In this document: piece by piece, positions 1-6,685 of the stretch
Layout: the number at the start of each line of letters is the position of its first letter
How positions within the stretch are numbered: the stretch's first letter is position 1
Assembly (NCBI RefSeq): GCF_002013375.1
Contig: NZ_MAEW01000007.1
Span: forward strand, 248,001 to 312,000
Direction: 5' to 3'
Source: Mycobacterium sp. D16Q13
Lineage (GTDB): Bacteria; Actinomycetota; Actinomycetes; Mycobacteriales; Mycobacteriaceae
DNA: 64,000 nt
Made by a program: the position numbers and the translations under genes
Notes under the pieces: model-generated
What the model was told of the DNA's origin: nothing
Database searches by the model: none
The model's input: the letters and a program-made list of their open reading frames with translations, nothing else

Positions 1-269
1 CGATGGTCAAACTCCTCGGCCGCATGCAATCGGAAGGCTTCACGGTCGCCAACGACTGGGAAATCACCGACACCCACACCTGGCCTGCCCTGCACAGCAC
101 CGATGACCCTGAACTGCTCATGCAGCGTCAGGCCGAGAAAACCATCCGCACCGAACGCGCGCGCGTCTACCGCGAACGCATTGCACGCATGGTCACAGCG
201 TTCGAAGACACTCAAACCCGTTACACCGAGCAAGTCCGCAACCTCATCCCCACGATGCTCGACGGATAA
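1..269 (+). CDS. Hypothetical protein, 5' truncated by window edge
   Basis: The reading frame is open from the first bases and stops at the TAA ending at 269. About 89 residues are visible. A Met codon lies at position 3 but nothing shows it is the real start, so the gene probably begins outside the window. The visible part is hydrophilic and rich in Arg, Glu and Thr (for example TIRTERARVYRERIARMV), which suggests a helical, possibly coiled-coil C-terminus. No family was recognised. It lies inside the integrative element that ends near 9495, and it is on the opposite strand to the recombinase operon that follows. Confidence 0.5.
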   Translation, partial: MVKLLGRMQSEGFTVANDWEITDTHTWPALHSTDDPELLMQRQAEKTIRTERARVYRERIARMVTAFEDTQTRYTEQVRNLIPTMLDG

Positions 270-404
270 GCGCCCTGCGTCTCCACTAGGCGATGCACCG
301 GGTGGCATGACGGCGCTCCATGGCTGGCAGCACCGCAACCCGTCCTATCGTCAGATCATGAACGACCCTGAGCTGCGGTCTGCAATCTCGCGGATGCTGC
401 GTGC

Positions 405-1121
405 TCAGTCGGGCTTTTGTGCGATCAGGTAGGCGTGCGGTGTGGATTCGAGTCCGTCATTGTCTGGTTCGCGGACGAGTCGCGCATACGTGTGCAGACC
501 GGCATCCGCTAGCAGCGATTCGACCGAATCAGGTGTCCGGCGAAGGAATGTCAGGTCTACCGGCTTGCCGAATGCTTCGGTGAGTATGCGCGGCTTGTTG
601 CCTACTTGGAAAGCCAGTAGCACCAAGCCGCCGGGTGCGAGCACCCGGCCGAACTCTGCGAACACTTTGGGCAGATGGTCGTCGGGGATATGGATGATGG
701 AGTACCAAGCGCAGATTCCGCCGACGCTGTTGCCTGAGATATCAAGGTCGGTCATTGATCCTGTTGTGAACGCAAGAGTGGGGTTCAGGCTGCGAGCTTG
801 TTGGATCATGTTGGATGAGAGGTCAATCCCGAACGGTTGGACTCCGAAGCCTTTTAGAATCGCCGTGGTGGCACCGGTGCCGCAGCCGATATCGGCGACC
901 CGAAGGTTTTTGGTGGAGGCGACGAGTCCTGCGAATGCCGCCAGCATCGCCCGGTCCACGGGCTTGTTGTCCAGGTGCTGATGGAATTGGTCGGCATATG
1001 CTTCGGCGGTGCGGTCATATCCCTGGCGGGTAAGGCGTAAGAAGTCTGGCTCGGTCACGCGCCCTACCATTCCAGAAACCGCTCGCTCGCTGGTAGCGCC
1101 GTCTTTAGTGAATGCCCTCAT
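405..1121 (-). CDS. Class I SAM-dependent methyltransferase
   Basis: This is a Rossmann-fold methyltransferase of the Methyltransf_11/25 type. The SAM-binding motif I reads VADIGCGTGATT, followed by the acidic end of strand 2 (FGIDLSSNMI) and a motif near GGICAWYSIIHIPDD. Substrate is unknown. The start is placed at 1121 because its ATG overlaps the upstream gene's stop as TGATG, the usual sign of translational coupling. An in-frame ATG at 1070 or GTG at 1058 would give the commoner family N-terminus (TEPDFLRLTR). It is the last gene of a leftward operon led by two small genes and a serine recombinase, so it is probably element cargo. It could modify DNA, RNA or a small molecule; the fold call is firm, the role is not. 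Confidence 0.8.
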   Translation of the reverse strand: MRAFTKDGATSERAVSGMVGRVTEPDFLRLTRQGYDRTAEAYADQFHQHLDNKPVDRAMLAAFAGLVASTKNLRVADIGCGTGATTAILKGFGVQPFGIDLSSNMIQQARSLNPTLAFTTGSMTDLDISGNSVGGICAWYSIIHIPDDHLPKVFAEFGRVLAPGGLVLLAFQVGNKPRILTEAFGKPVDLTFLRRTPDSVESLLADAGLHTYARLVREPDNDGLESTPHAYLIAQKPD

Positions 1122-1663
1122 CAGGGCACTACTTGGCACACGCAATCCACCGACCGCTCCCCAACGACCCCACACTGGAAACACACGACGTACCACTGGA
1201 TGTCGCGCTGGTCGGACGCGCTCAGCCCGTCCCACCACCCGCGCCACTCGGACACCTGGTCGGCGGGAATGGCGTGAATTTGGCCGACAGGCAGTATGCG
1301 AGGCTGCTCATCCGTTTCATCCTGCTCACCCGCGAGGATCCTCTCCTTCTCGGACTCAGACATCGGACTCCAGGTCATAGAGTCGAATCCCGCGTACGGC
1401 GCACTGAGCATCTCGTCAATCCGCGCAATGATGTCGTCGGTCTGCCCGACAGGCAGCTGTCCGACCTGGGGCTCTGGACGAATTTTCTCGGCTTCACCAG
1501 CAGCCCAACGAATCTCGGCGGCTGACTCGTAGTCCCGTTGCTCGTCACACCACTCGGCCACTTGGCGGGCCAGGGTGGGAGTCAGTGCCTGTTCTCGCAA
1601 AGTATGGAACAGCACCCAGCCGCCCGTGACAACAATCCACTCCCCGACGACCGCCGCCCTCAC
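1121..1663 (-). CDS. Hypothetical element protein
   Basis: A 180-residue acidic protein with no family recognised. It contains two similar stretches of the type LPVGQ followed by a hydrophilic helix (around residues 69 and 124), and a C-terminal pair of cysteines in CFQCG plus two more Cys near the end (DCVCQ), which could bind a metal. It starts 4 bp after the serine recombinase stop and shares a TGATG overlap with the methyltransferase, so it is translated as part of the same operon. Its location inside the tRNA-His element suggests an accessory function. Confidence 0.6.
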   Translation of the reverse strand: MRAAVVGEWIVVTGGWVLFHTLREQALTPTLARQVAEWCDEQRDYESAAEIRWAAGEAEKIRPEPQVGQLPVGQTDDIIARIDEMLSAPYAGFDSMTWSPMSESEKERILAGEQDETDEQPRILPVGQIHAIPADQVSEWRGWWDGLSASDQRDIQWYVVCFQCGVVGERSVDCVCQVVP

Positions 1664-1667
1664 TGGC

Positions 1668-2231
1668 TCAGCTCGCCTGTTTCACATAGCGGAACACGGT
1701 CGCCCTGGACACCCCGAACAAGCTCATCAACTCGGCAACAGGCTCCCCAGACTGATAAAGCCTCACTAGCCTTTCCTGCTGCCCCACTGGAAGTTTCGGT
1801 GGACGGGTGGCAGGCAATCCCCGCGCCGTACGGGCCTCCCTGCTCGCCACACGACGTTCTTTCCCCAGCTCCAATTCAAGCTCGGCTATCGAACTCATGA
1901 TCTGCACGACGGCCCGCCCCGTGGGAGTCGAAGTGTCCACGCCCTCTCGCAGACTCCGCAGGGCAATCCCCCTGGTGGTCAAATCCGCCAGGGCAGCGGC
2001 AACTTCACGAACCGATCGACCTATTCGGTCCACCGCTGCTACGACCAGCACATCGCCTTCGCGGATCCATCCCAGGCATTCCGTCCAGCCAGGACGCTCA
2101 CTCCCAGCTCGACCAGAAGCCACATCCACGAACTCGCGGTCGGCCTGCACGCCTGCCGCTGTGAGAGCGTCCCGCTGCTGCTCAATGCTCTGGTGACCTG
2201 TGCTCACTCGCAGATATGTCGCCGTGCTCAT
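1668..2231 (-). CDS. Serine recombinase, resolvase/invertase family
   Basis: A small serine recombinase of 187 residues. The N-terminal catalytic domain begins with YLRVSTGHQS, where Ser10 is the expected nucleophile, and continues with the family blocks DRIGRSVRE and EGVDTSTPTGR. The C-terminus (about 145-185) is a Hin-type helix-turn-helix ending in VSRATVFRYV. Length and layout match Tn3-type resolvases and DNA invertases rather than large serine integrases. A good ribosome-binding site (AAGGATG) precedes the ATG, which overlaps the previous gene's stop by four bases (ATGA). Repeated TGTGAGAC motifs just upstream could be its binding sites. It is probably an element-borne resolvase or inversion enzyme, since integration itself is explained by the tyrosine integrase at 7164. 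Confidence 0.9.
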   Translation of the reverse strand: MSTATYLRVSTGHQSIEQQRDALTAAGVQADREFVDVASGRAGSERPGWTECLGWIREGDVLVVAAVDRIGRSVREVAAALADLTTRGIALRSLREGVDTSTPTGRAVVQIMSSIAELELELGKERRVASREARTARGLPATRPPKLPVGQQERLVRLYQSGEPVAELMSLFGVSRATVFRYVKQAS

Positions 2232-2422
2232 GACACATCCTTGTGAGACTGGTTATGCGACAGGGAATTTGACACCAAGATGTGAGACACCTCGACCTGC
2301 GTGTTCACATCGCCGGCGTTGTGTTGTGCTGGGTGTAACACATCTAAAGATGTGAGACGGGCATAGAGAGCGACGATGGTCAGGCGCTCTACGGGAGCCA
2401 GGGGAGCTTCTGAATCAGCCAT
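2228..2422 (-). CDS. Small hypothetical protein upstream of recombinase
   Basis: A 64-residue ORF with a very strong ribosome-binding site (GGGGAGGTGGAG) upstream of its ATG. Its end overlaps the recombinase start as ATGA, and its start overlaps the preceding ORF by 8 bp. The spacing and overlaps support real translation. No conserved domain was recognised. Its coding sequence also contains the repeated TGTGAGAC motifs, so part of its codon choice may be constrained by DNA sites for the recombinase. Confidence 0.5.
   Translation of the reverse strand: MADSEAPLAPVERLTIVALYARLTSLDVLHPAQHNAGDVNTQVEVSHILVSNSLSHNQSHKDVS
2229..2358. promoter_or_regulatory. Candidate resolvase (res) site: repeated TGTGAGAC motifs
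   Basis: The octamer TGTGAGAC occurs three times in 120 bp, at 2242, 2281 and 2351. The last copy belongs to a perfect inverted repeat CACATCT-AA-AGATGTG (2339-2354), and the first sits beside CACA-tcct-TGTG (2234-2245). The cluster lies immediately upstream of, and overlapping, the serine recombinase start. Tn3-family res sites are about 120 bp with three imperfect inverted subsites beside the resolvase gene. The arrangement is therefore suggestive, but function is inferred. Confidence 0.45.
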
Positions 2423-2699
2423 CGGACTCCACCTCCCCGATGAACTTGTTCACGAGCCTCGCCCAGCACCAGCGCAACTCGGACACGGCAGCTTCTCGGC
2501 TGGCATCGCGGCACTGGGCCAGCACGGGATCCGCGCTGTCGGCGGCATGGCGGGACTGGATTACCTTGGCTGCGGTCAGGACACGAGACCACCCGACCGT
2601 CAGGGCAGCCCACTCGGCGGGGTGGGCGGAAGCCGAGCAGCGCTCCGCGTCGGGTCCGGTGAGGTGTCGCGGTTCATCGAACAGCTCTGCGAGTGACAT
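2415..2699 (-). CDS. Small hypothetical protein, first gene of recombinase operon
   Basis: About 94 residues, helical, beginning SLAELFDEPRHL. An upstream in-frame ATG at 2732 exists. The ATG at 2699 is preferred because it is preceded by CGAGGGC at a normal ribosome-binding distance. The C-terminus overlaps the next small gene by 8 bp. No family recognised. It is the promoter-proximal gene of the leftward operon 2699-405. Confidence 0.5.
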   Translation of the reverse strand: MSLAELFDEPRHLTGPDAERCSASAHPAEWAALTVGWSRVLTAAKVIQSRHAADSADPVLAQCRDASREAAVSELRWCWARLVNKFIGEVESDG

Positions 2700-2806
2700 C
2701 AGATGCCCTCGCGTGTTGGGGTTTTCGGGCATTACCTGAAGCTAGAACGATTGGGCGACAAGAGAAAGCGGGGAGTGTGCACGTCCCCTGACTTGTCAGA
2801 CATTCG

Positions 2807-3688
2807 CTATGGATATGTAAAGTTCCACTCAGGCGATCCAGTCCGCCCATTTCGTATCGACTCCAAGGTGTCGTTGCTCAGAACCTCCGCCAACGGCCAC
2901 CGATGCCGTGCTCCCGCCTCTTGGCTTGGAACGGTGGCCTGTCGAAGACCGTTAGCAATAGGGGTAACTGTCATATCGAAGACGGCGAGTCTCCCCAGGA
3001 TTGCCGAGAGCAACCCTCCTAGCGATTGCGGTTTTCCAACCGAATCGGCTTCTCGAAACATCACATCTTGCACATGTGGAATGTCTTCAATCCCCTGCTG
3101 TTTCAATCCGTCAATCAGATATTCAGTCAGGACGAACAGCATGCGCTGCCACCAGGCGAGATCTGCCACACACACAACGTCCAAGCCTTCGCGGGGGTTC
3201 ACAGCACCCTGATCAACTAGCTGACGCTCGATGTTCGCAATCGGTGTCGCGCCAACACCCTTCCACACATGTGAATGTGCCAGGACCCCATACATGACCG
3301 TAGATACCAGTTCTCCACGTACGTTCCGGGGCGGGTGAGCCAGCAATCGACGTACTTGTTGAGCCGACAAGATGGCCTGCCTTAGTCCTGCCGCGTCAAG
3401 CGTGAGCTTGACACTGAACGCCGCGACAACGCCAGATACCGAAACCAACGTCTGCGCACGCAGTTTTCTCGGATACGACGGATGGAAAATCACCAAGTCT
3501 TGTTCAGAGGACTTCTCCCCTGTGCTGTCCGCGACAAGGTACTTACGCGTCCCTATCTCATACTGGGGAGGCAGCCAATCCTCCAAGAATTCTTTCCACC
3601 TGGACTCCGCACGATATCCTGACTCCTGGATTGCCGAAGCGCCCTGGTCGCTGATTTCCGTCCTAATCGCGTCGTAGTCGGACGCCAT
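2807..3688 (-). CDS. DUF6602-like protein, possible PD-(D/E)XK-type nuclease
   Basis: The N-terminal half has the layout of the DUF6602 family: a helix with RWKEFLEDWLPPQYEIGT, then SSEQDLVIFHPSYP, then a strand ending VVAAFSVKLTL. In that family the block Q-D-(L/I)-V-I and a following (I/E)-x-VK strand resemble the core of restriction-endonuclease-like folds; here a Ser replaces the usual Glu before VK. The rest (about residues 150-290) is a mixed helical domain with DVVCVADLAWWQRMLFVL. The start at 3688 is chosen for its GCTGAGG ribosome-binding site; an upstream ATG at 3799 has none. The gene is a single unit within the tRNA-His element. DUF6602 proteins occur among mobile-element and defence genes, so an anti-phage role is possible but inferred. 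Confidence 0.6.
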   Translation of the reverse strand: MASDYDAIRTEISDQGASAIQESGYRAESRWKEFLEDWLPPQYEIGTRKYLVADSTGEKSSEQDLVIFHPSYPRKLRAQTLVSVSGVVAAFSVKLTLDAAGLRQAILSAQQVRRLLAHPPRNVRGELVSTVMYGVLAHSHVWKGVGATPIANIERQLVDQGAVNPREGLDVVCVADLAWWQRMLFVLTEYLIDGLKQQGIEDIPHVQDVMFREADSVGKPQSLGGLLSAILGRLAVFDMTVTPIANGLRQATVPSQEAGARHRWPLAEVLSNDTLESIRNGRTGSPEWNFTYP

Positions 3689-4023
3689 ATCCTCAGCAAT
3701 TTGGTCGAGCAATCGTACGTGCTGGGATTGGCCACTGCGATGGATCACGAAGACAAGTATCGCGCATGACGAACAGTCCCACGCCCAAGAAGACGCCAAA
3801 TTGCCGACGCGAATGGGCGCAGCAGACCTACGCTAACTGAAAGCATGACCAAGACTCCACAAGGTCAGACAGCCTCCTCGGAGGATTGGTGTTTCTGGAA
3901 GGTCTCCGAATCCAGATGGCCTGAGCGATAAGGGAAGCGGCTAGCGGCTACGCGGGTGGCACATAGTTTCTGTGATACTGCACCCCGACTCACTCGACAA
4001 CGCCGAAGACACACGCAGGAGGA
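3689..4023. other. Intergenic region between divergent element genes
   Basis: About 335 bp without a convincing gene. It separates the leftward DUF6602 gene from the rightward membrane-anchored gene and should contain both promoters. A possible extended -10 (TGT-GATACT, 3971-3979) points right, about 45 bases before the ATG at 4024. Short ORFs here lack ribosome-binding sites and coding character. Confidence 0.4.
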
Positions 4024-4839
4024 ATGACAGTGTCTATCATCTACATCGCTCAAACAGTGCTGATCGGCCTGACAGTCGGGCTAGCGTTAAAGTGGCTCGA
4101 CGGACGTTTCTTCAAACACCGTCAGGATTTCGCCGCAGCCACCAAGACCGCTGCGTTGCACGACAAGGCAGACGCTCAGATACCCGCAGCGCGAGTTGCT
4201 CTCACACTGCCTCCCACCAAAGGAGTGGGGTGGCTCTCCCACGAGGTCATCGACCTACCCCTCGATTCCGACCCTGGCATCAGCTACACGCGGTTCCCTG
4301 GCCATCACCGTGCGATTTACACCACCATGCCGTTCTACTGCTATGAACGCGCTTTCATTAAGTCCCTCATGTCATTTGACCTCATCGGCACACACCACAC
4401 ACGCACTCGCATCAGCAGCATTCAGGCCGTCATCGACGGACGATTCCCAGTCCCCACCGGCACCGTCTACTTCGCGTCGCCCCAAGGAACTGGAAGCAAA
4501 GAAAGCTTCGCCTTCGACCTCGCCTCGACCGACCTACACGCCCGCATCCAAGACGACCACGGATTGCCAACACCCGAGTGGTTCGTCAACGCGAAGACCA
4601 CCGACCTGATACGCGGCGAAACAGTCGGATTCATCGTCGAAGTATTCGCACCCCTGTTCACCGACGACATCCACTACCACCTGGAAATCACGTTCGACAC
4701 AGGGCCGACAGTGGCTATCTACGACCATCGCGGTGCCCCGTTCCGCATGATCGGCTACCCCACGACAGCACAACGCGCGTATTTCGCGACGAGCCCACAG
4801 CACCAGCTATGGCCCAACTATCCCAACACAATCCGCTGA
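4024..4839 (+). CDS. Hypothetical membrane-anchored protein
   Basis: 271 residues. The ATG follows a near-ideal ribosome-binding site (GCAGGAGGA). Residues about 4-24 form one transmembrane helix (IIYIAQTVLIGLTVGLAL), then a basic stretch (RFFKHRQDF) that would keep the N-terminus outside and the body in the cytoplasm, or the reverse if processed. The remaining 220 residues look like a globular, beta-rich domain with alternating strands (YHLEITFDTGPTVAIYDH). No family was recognised. It is monocistronic, convergent with the mini zinc-finger operon, and ends before a bidirectional hairpin terminator. Its place in an integrative element suggests cargo, possibly superinfection exclusion or defence, but that is speculative. 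Confidence 0.65.
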   Translation: MTVSIIYIAQTVLIGLTVGLALKWLDGRFFKHRQDFAAATKTAALHDKADAQIPAARVALTLPPTKGVGWLSHEVIDLPLDSDPGISYTRFPGHHRAIYTTMPFYCYERAFIKSLMSFDLIGTHHTRTRISSIQAVIDGRFPVPTGTVYFASPQGTGSKESFAFDLASTDLHARIQDDHGLPTPEWFVNAKTTDLIRGETVGFIVEVFAPLFTDDIHYHLEITFDTGPTVAIYDHRGAPFRMIGYPTTAQRAYFATSPQHQLWPNYPNTIR

Positions 4840-4884
4840 CATAGCCCATCCGGCGGTGCCCCCGAGAATTGCGCCCAGACAGCA

Positions 4885-4917
4885 GGAAACCCCGCAGAAC
4901 TAGCCTCCGGGGTTTCC
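4885..4917. terminator. Bidirectional hairpin terminator
   Basis: Perfect 10-bp arms GGAAACCCCG and CGGGGTTTCC around a 13-nt loop, lying between the convergent genes ending at 4839 (+) and 4931 (-). Placement between converging stops fits a shared terminator. Confidence 0.75.
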
Positions 4918-4930
4918 TGACCGAGCAGTG

Positions 4931-5053
4931 TCACGCGGCAGACTGGATTTCGAAATCCACCCCCATCCGCATCAGCACATCGATCAGCTTCACGAGCACG
5001 ACATACCGCGCCCCACATTCGGGACACACTGTCGTGCCGGTATTTTCGGTCAC
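4931..5053 (-). CDS. Mini zinc-ribbon protein (40 aa)
   Basis: A 40-codon ORF starting with GTG, whose GTGA overlaps the stop of the preceding 48-codon ORF. It encodes TVCPECGARYVVLVKL, a single CxxC knuckle followed by a helix. It is the last of three consecutive tiny genes, each with CxxC motifs and each overlapping the next by exactly four bases. The overlap pattern is the main evidence for translation. It may bind zinc as a dimer or pair with the neighbouring products. No known family is claimed. Confidence 0.55.
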   Translation of the reverse strand: MTENTGTTVCPECGARYVVLVKLIDVLMRMGVDFEIQSAA

Positions 5054-5196
5054 TTCGCCGCCTTCGTCTCGGCCATGGCGCGCCAAATAGCGGTCTGAAC
5101 TTCCATGATGCAGGCATCGGAACACAACGCATGCACCGAGGGCTTCCCGCAGTTGAGGCACACCGACTTCGGCTTGCTCCGTCGCTTTGCAGTCAT
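5050..5196 (-). CDS. Mini zinc-finger protein (48 aa)
   Basis: A 48-codon ORF that starts with ATG overlapping the previous gene's TGA (ATGA) and ends overlapping the next gene's GTG (GTGA). The product has a basic N-terminus (TAKRRSKPKS), then CLNCGKPSVHALCSDAC: two cysteine pairs 9 residues apart, the spacing of a treble-clef or MYM-like zinc knuckle. A C-terminal helix follows. Size and basic leader fit a nucleic-acid or protein adaptor encoded by phages and integrative elements. It is the middle gene of a three-gene zinc-finger operon. Confidence 0.6.
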   Translation of the reverse strand: MTAKRRSKPKSVCLNCGKPSVHALCSDACIMEVQTAIWRAMAETKAAK

Positions 5197-5369
5197 CGGC
5201 CCTCCTCCTCATCGTCTCGAATCCACCCAGCATCGACGGCATCAGCGGTGCTGCACGTCTCCGAACAGAAATCACCGTCGAGGAACCGAGCACGGGCCTC
5301 GACCTCTTCCTTCCCCGGGGCAAGGGGATCACCACACCACAAACACGTGGTAGTTTGGTTAACGGACAT
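5193..5369 (-). CDS. Mini zinc-finger protein (58 aa)
   Basis: 58 residues with CLWCGDPL and, 22 residues later, FCSETCS: two pairs of cysteines as in a treble-clef zinc finger, followed by an acidic tail (DDEEEG). The ATG at 5369 is preceded by a clear ribosome-binding site (GGAAAGGAAG). The stop overlaps the next gene's ATG (ATGA). It is the first of three overlapping mini zinc-finger genes downstream of the HTH gene and a hairpin. Function unknown; a small regulator of the element or of the host is possible. Confidence 0.65.
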   Translation of the reverse strand: MSVNQTTTCLWCGDPLAPGKEEVEARARFLDGDFCSETCSTADAVDAGWIRDDEEEGR

Positions 5370-5387
5370 CGTTACTTCCTTTCCAAG

Positions 5388-5413
5388 CCCCCGTCGCAAC
5401 CGGGGGTTTTCTC
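5388..5413. terminator. Hairpin terminator between HTH gene and zinc-finger genes
   Basis: Stem CCCCCG/CGGGGG with a 7-nt loop; TTTTCT follows on the plus strand and AAAA precedes it on the minus strand. It sits in the gap between the HTH gene end (5464) and the start of the zinc-finger genes (5369). On the minus strand it may be a partial terminator that reduces read-through. Confidence 0.55.
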
Positions 5414-5463
5414 ATATGGGGCCATGCCCCGTTCTCCCGGCCAGGTGACCGGGAAGTCTCTTG

Positions 5464-6348
5464 CTAGGGCGATTCCTCCCGGTCTGCGGATTCGTCGCCT
5501 AGATCCAGTTGGGCAATAAGGTCATCGACCCGCTGGCGTGCCCGCAGCAGCGCATCGCGAGTCCACTGCTCGCGAACATCGCGACCCGCGCGTTGCCCGC
5601 GCCCCCGCATCAGGGCTAGCGCAATCTCATCGAGGCCCTCATCCAGGGCATCCAGGCATCGCACGGTGTGCTCCATCAGCTTCCGCCAATAGGCAGCGCG
5701 CAGCTGGTCTTTGGTGGGTTGGTGAACGACAATCGTGTCGCCGGTCTGCGGGTCAGTCCCATGAATCGGCGCGTCGCTGATCTCTATGAACCGCTCCAGG
5801 TCCAGCATCCCGCCCACAACACGAACACTGTTCCTGCGAGCACTACCCGGCGGATTCAGTTGCAGCGCCTGCTTCCGAGAAACAGGAGTCGAAGCACGCT
5901 TGTACTTCTTGCCGTTGAGACCAACGATCTCCGATGCCGCCGTGGGCCTCGCAGACCCCTCCCCCACGGGCTCGATGCCTTCTCCTACTGTCCCATCTGG
6001 GACAGTAGGTTCACTCTGCTCGGCAACAGGCAGCGACCGAACCTCCCGTGACACCGTGGATTTCGACACCCCCGTGACCGCCGCGATGCCCCGCACCGAA
6101 ACTCCCTCGCCTGCCAACAGCCCAATCAGTTCACTACGCAGCGCATCGGGGACGTGCAATTTGCCGCCCAACGCATCAGCCAGATACGCCGTCCAGCTCG
6201 GAAAACCGAGTGTCTCGTGAACCCGACCGGCCTTGGCTTCGGCGACCAACGCGGCCACCAACTCCAGCGACTCACGTGCAGCAGCCGCCGCAGCGCGAAG
6301 CTGATGGTCGAGCTGTTCGGCGGAGGTGCGGTCGAGGGAGTCGGGCAT
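5464..6348 (-). CDS. HTH DNA-binding protein, ParB/replication-regulator-like
   Basis: 294 residues. A helical N-terminus (about 1-60) precedes a helix-turn-helix at about 84-104 (SVRGIAAVTGVSKSTVSREV). A proline- and acid-rich linker follows, then a short block GLNGKKYKR that resembles the VGxDGKxY segment seen in many actinobacterial plasmid and phage HTH proteins. The C-terminal half is helical (YWRKLMEHTVRCLDALDEGL). Its ATG overlaps the xis-like gene stop as TGATG, so the two are co-translated. A role in replication, partition or control of the excised element is the best inference; no catalytic motif is visible. Confidence 0.65.
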   Translation of the reverse strand: MPDSLDRTSAEQLDHQLRAAAAAARESLELVAALVAEAKAGRVHETLGFPSWTAYLADALGGKLHVPDALRSELIGLLAGEGVSVRGIAAVTGVSKSTVSREVRSLPVAEQSEPTVPDGTVGEGIEPVGEGSARPTAASEIVGLNGKKYKRASTPVSRKQALQLNPPGSARRNSVRVVGGMLDLERFIEISDAPIHGTDPQTGDTIVVHQPTKDQLRAAYWRKLMEHTVRCLDALDEGLDEIALALMRGRGQRAGRDVREQWTRDALLRARQRVDDLIAQLDLGDESADREESP

Positions 6349-6596
6349 CAGGCCGCACCTCGCCGCTTGTGGGCCGGGGTCATCTCCGGACGCCGTGCCG
6401 ACTCCCCTATCTCGGCGGTGCTGGCGATGTAGGCATCCAGGTCAGCCCGGTGCACGTAGGGGGTGCGTCCGATGCGCTTGATTTCCAGTTCGCCCGAGTA
6501 CACGAGGTCACGGACGAATCGCGCCGATTTCCGCAGGTAGCGCCCCGCCTCCGCGTAGGTCAGAAGCGGACTGAGTTCCGCGCCCATCTCCATCAT
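6348..6596 (-). CDS. Excisionase-like HTH protein (Xis)
   Basis: About 82 residues with a MerR-type winged helix: LLTYAEAGRYLRKSARFVRDLVYSG then IKRIGRTPYVHRADLDAYI, the usual pattern of HTH_17/excisionase proteins. The start at 6596 is preferred over the upstream ATG at 6668, which lies beyond the operator. TAGGAT lies 7 nt before this ATG, as in leaderless mycobacterial promoters, and GAGG also precedes it. It overlaps the downstream HTH gene (TGATG). It is divergent from the XRE repressor and close to the integrase, as expected for a directionality factor. Confidence 0.75.
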   Translation of the reverse strand: MMEMGAELSPLLTYAEAGRYLRKSARFVRDLVYSGELEIKRIGRTPYVHRADLDAYIASTAEIGESARRPEMTPAHKRRGAA

Positions 6597-6603
6597 ATTC
6601 CTC

Positions 6604-6609
6604 ATCCTA
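6604..6609 (-). promoter_or_regulatory. Predicted -10 (TAGGAT) of the xis-HTH operon
   Basis: TAGGAT on the minus strand, seven bases before the ATG at 6596. This fits the TANNNT consensus with transcription starting at the start codon. It lies directly beside the 6611-6638 palindrome, so a protein bound there would block it. Confidence 0.5.
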
Positions 6610-6610
6610 C

Positions 6611-6651
6611 CATAATTTCCGTAACATACGGAATTATGGGTCATATTTCCG
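6611..6651. promoter_or_regulatory. Palindromic operator of the xis/repressor switch
   Basis: The left arm CATAAT-T-TCCGTA and right arm TACGGA-ATTATG around ACA (6611-6638) form an inverted repeat that is perfect except for one extra T. A third half-site, CATATTTCCG, follows at 6642-6651. The three half-sites share CATAATTCCG. They lie between the xis -10 and the repressor -10, where the XRE protein encoded at 6686 would be expected to bind. Confidence 0.65.
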
Positions 6652-6669
6652 GGAAGATTTGGCCGCATA

Positions 6670-6678
6670 TGGCATACT
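6670..6678 (+). promoter_or_regulatory. Extended -10 of the repressor gene (leaderless)
   Basis: TGG-CATACT: an extended -10 (TGn) followed by a hexamer one base from TATACT, with seven bases to the ATG at 6686. No ribosome-binding site lies between, so the mRNA is predicted to be leaderless. Confidence 0.55.
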
Positions 6679-6685
6679 GCCTGTC

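Noticed and set aside
3865..4053. 62-codon minus-strand ORF between DUF6602 and the membrane protein gene
   Set aside because: No ribosome-binding site, covers the start of a better-supported gene, and composition is not protein-like.
4818..5132. 104-codon minus-strand ORF over the mini zinc-finger genes
   Set aside because: It runs through the terminator hairpin and competes with three frames that have coupled starts and cysteine motifs.
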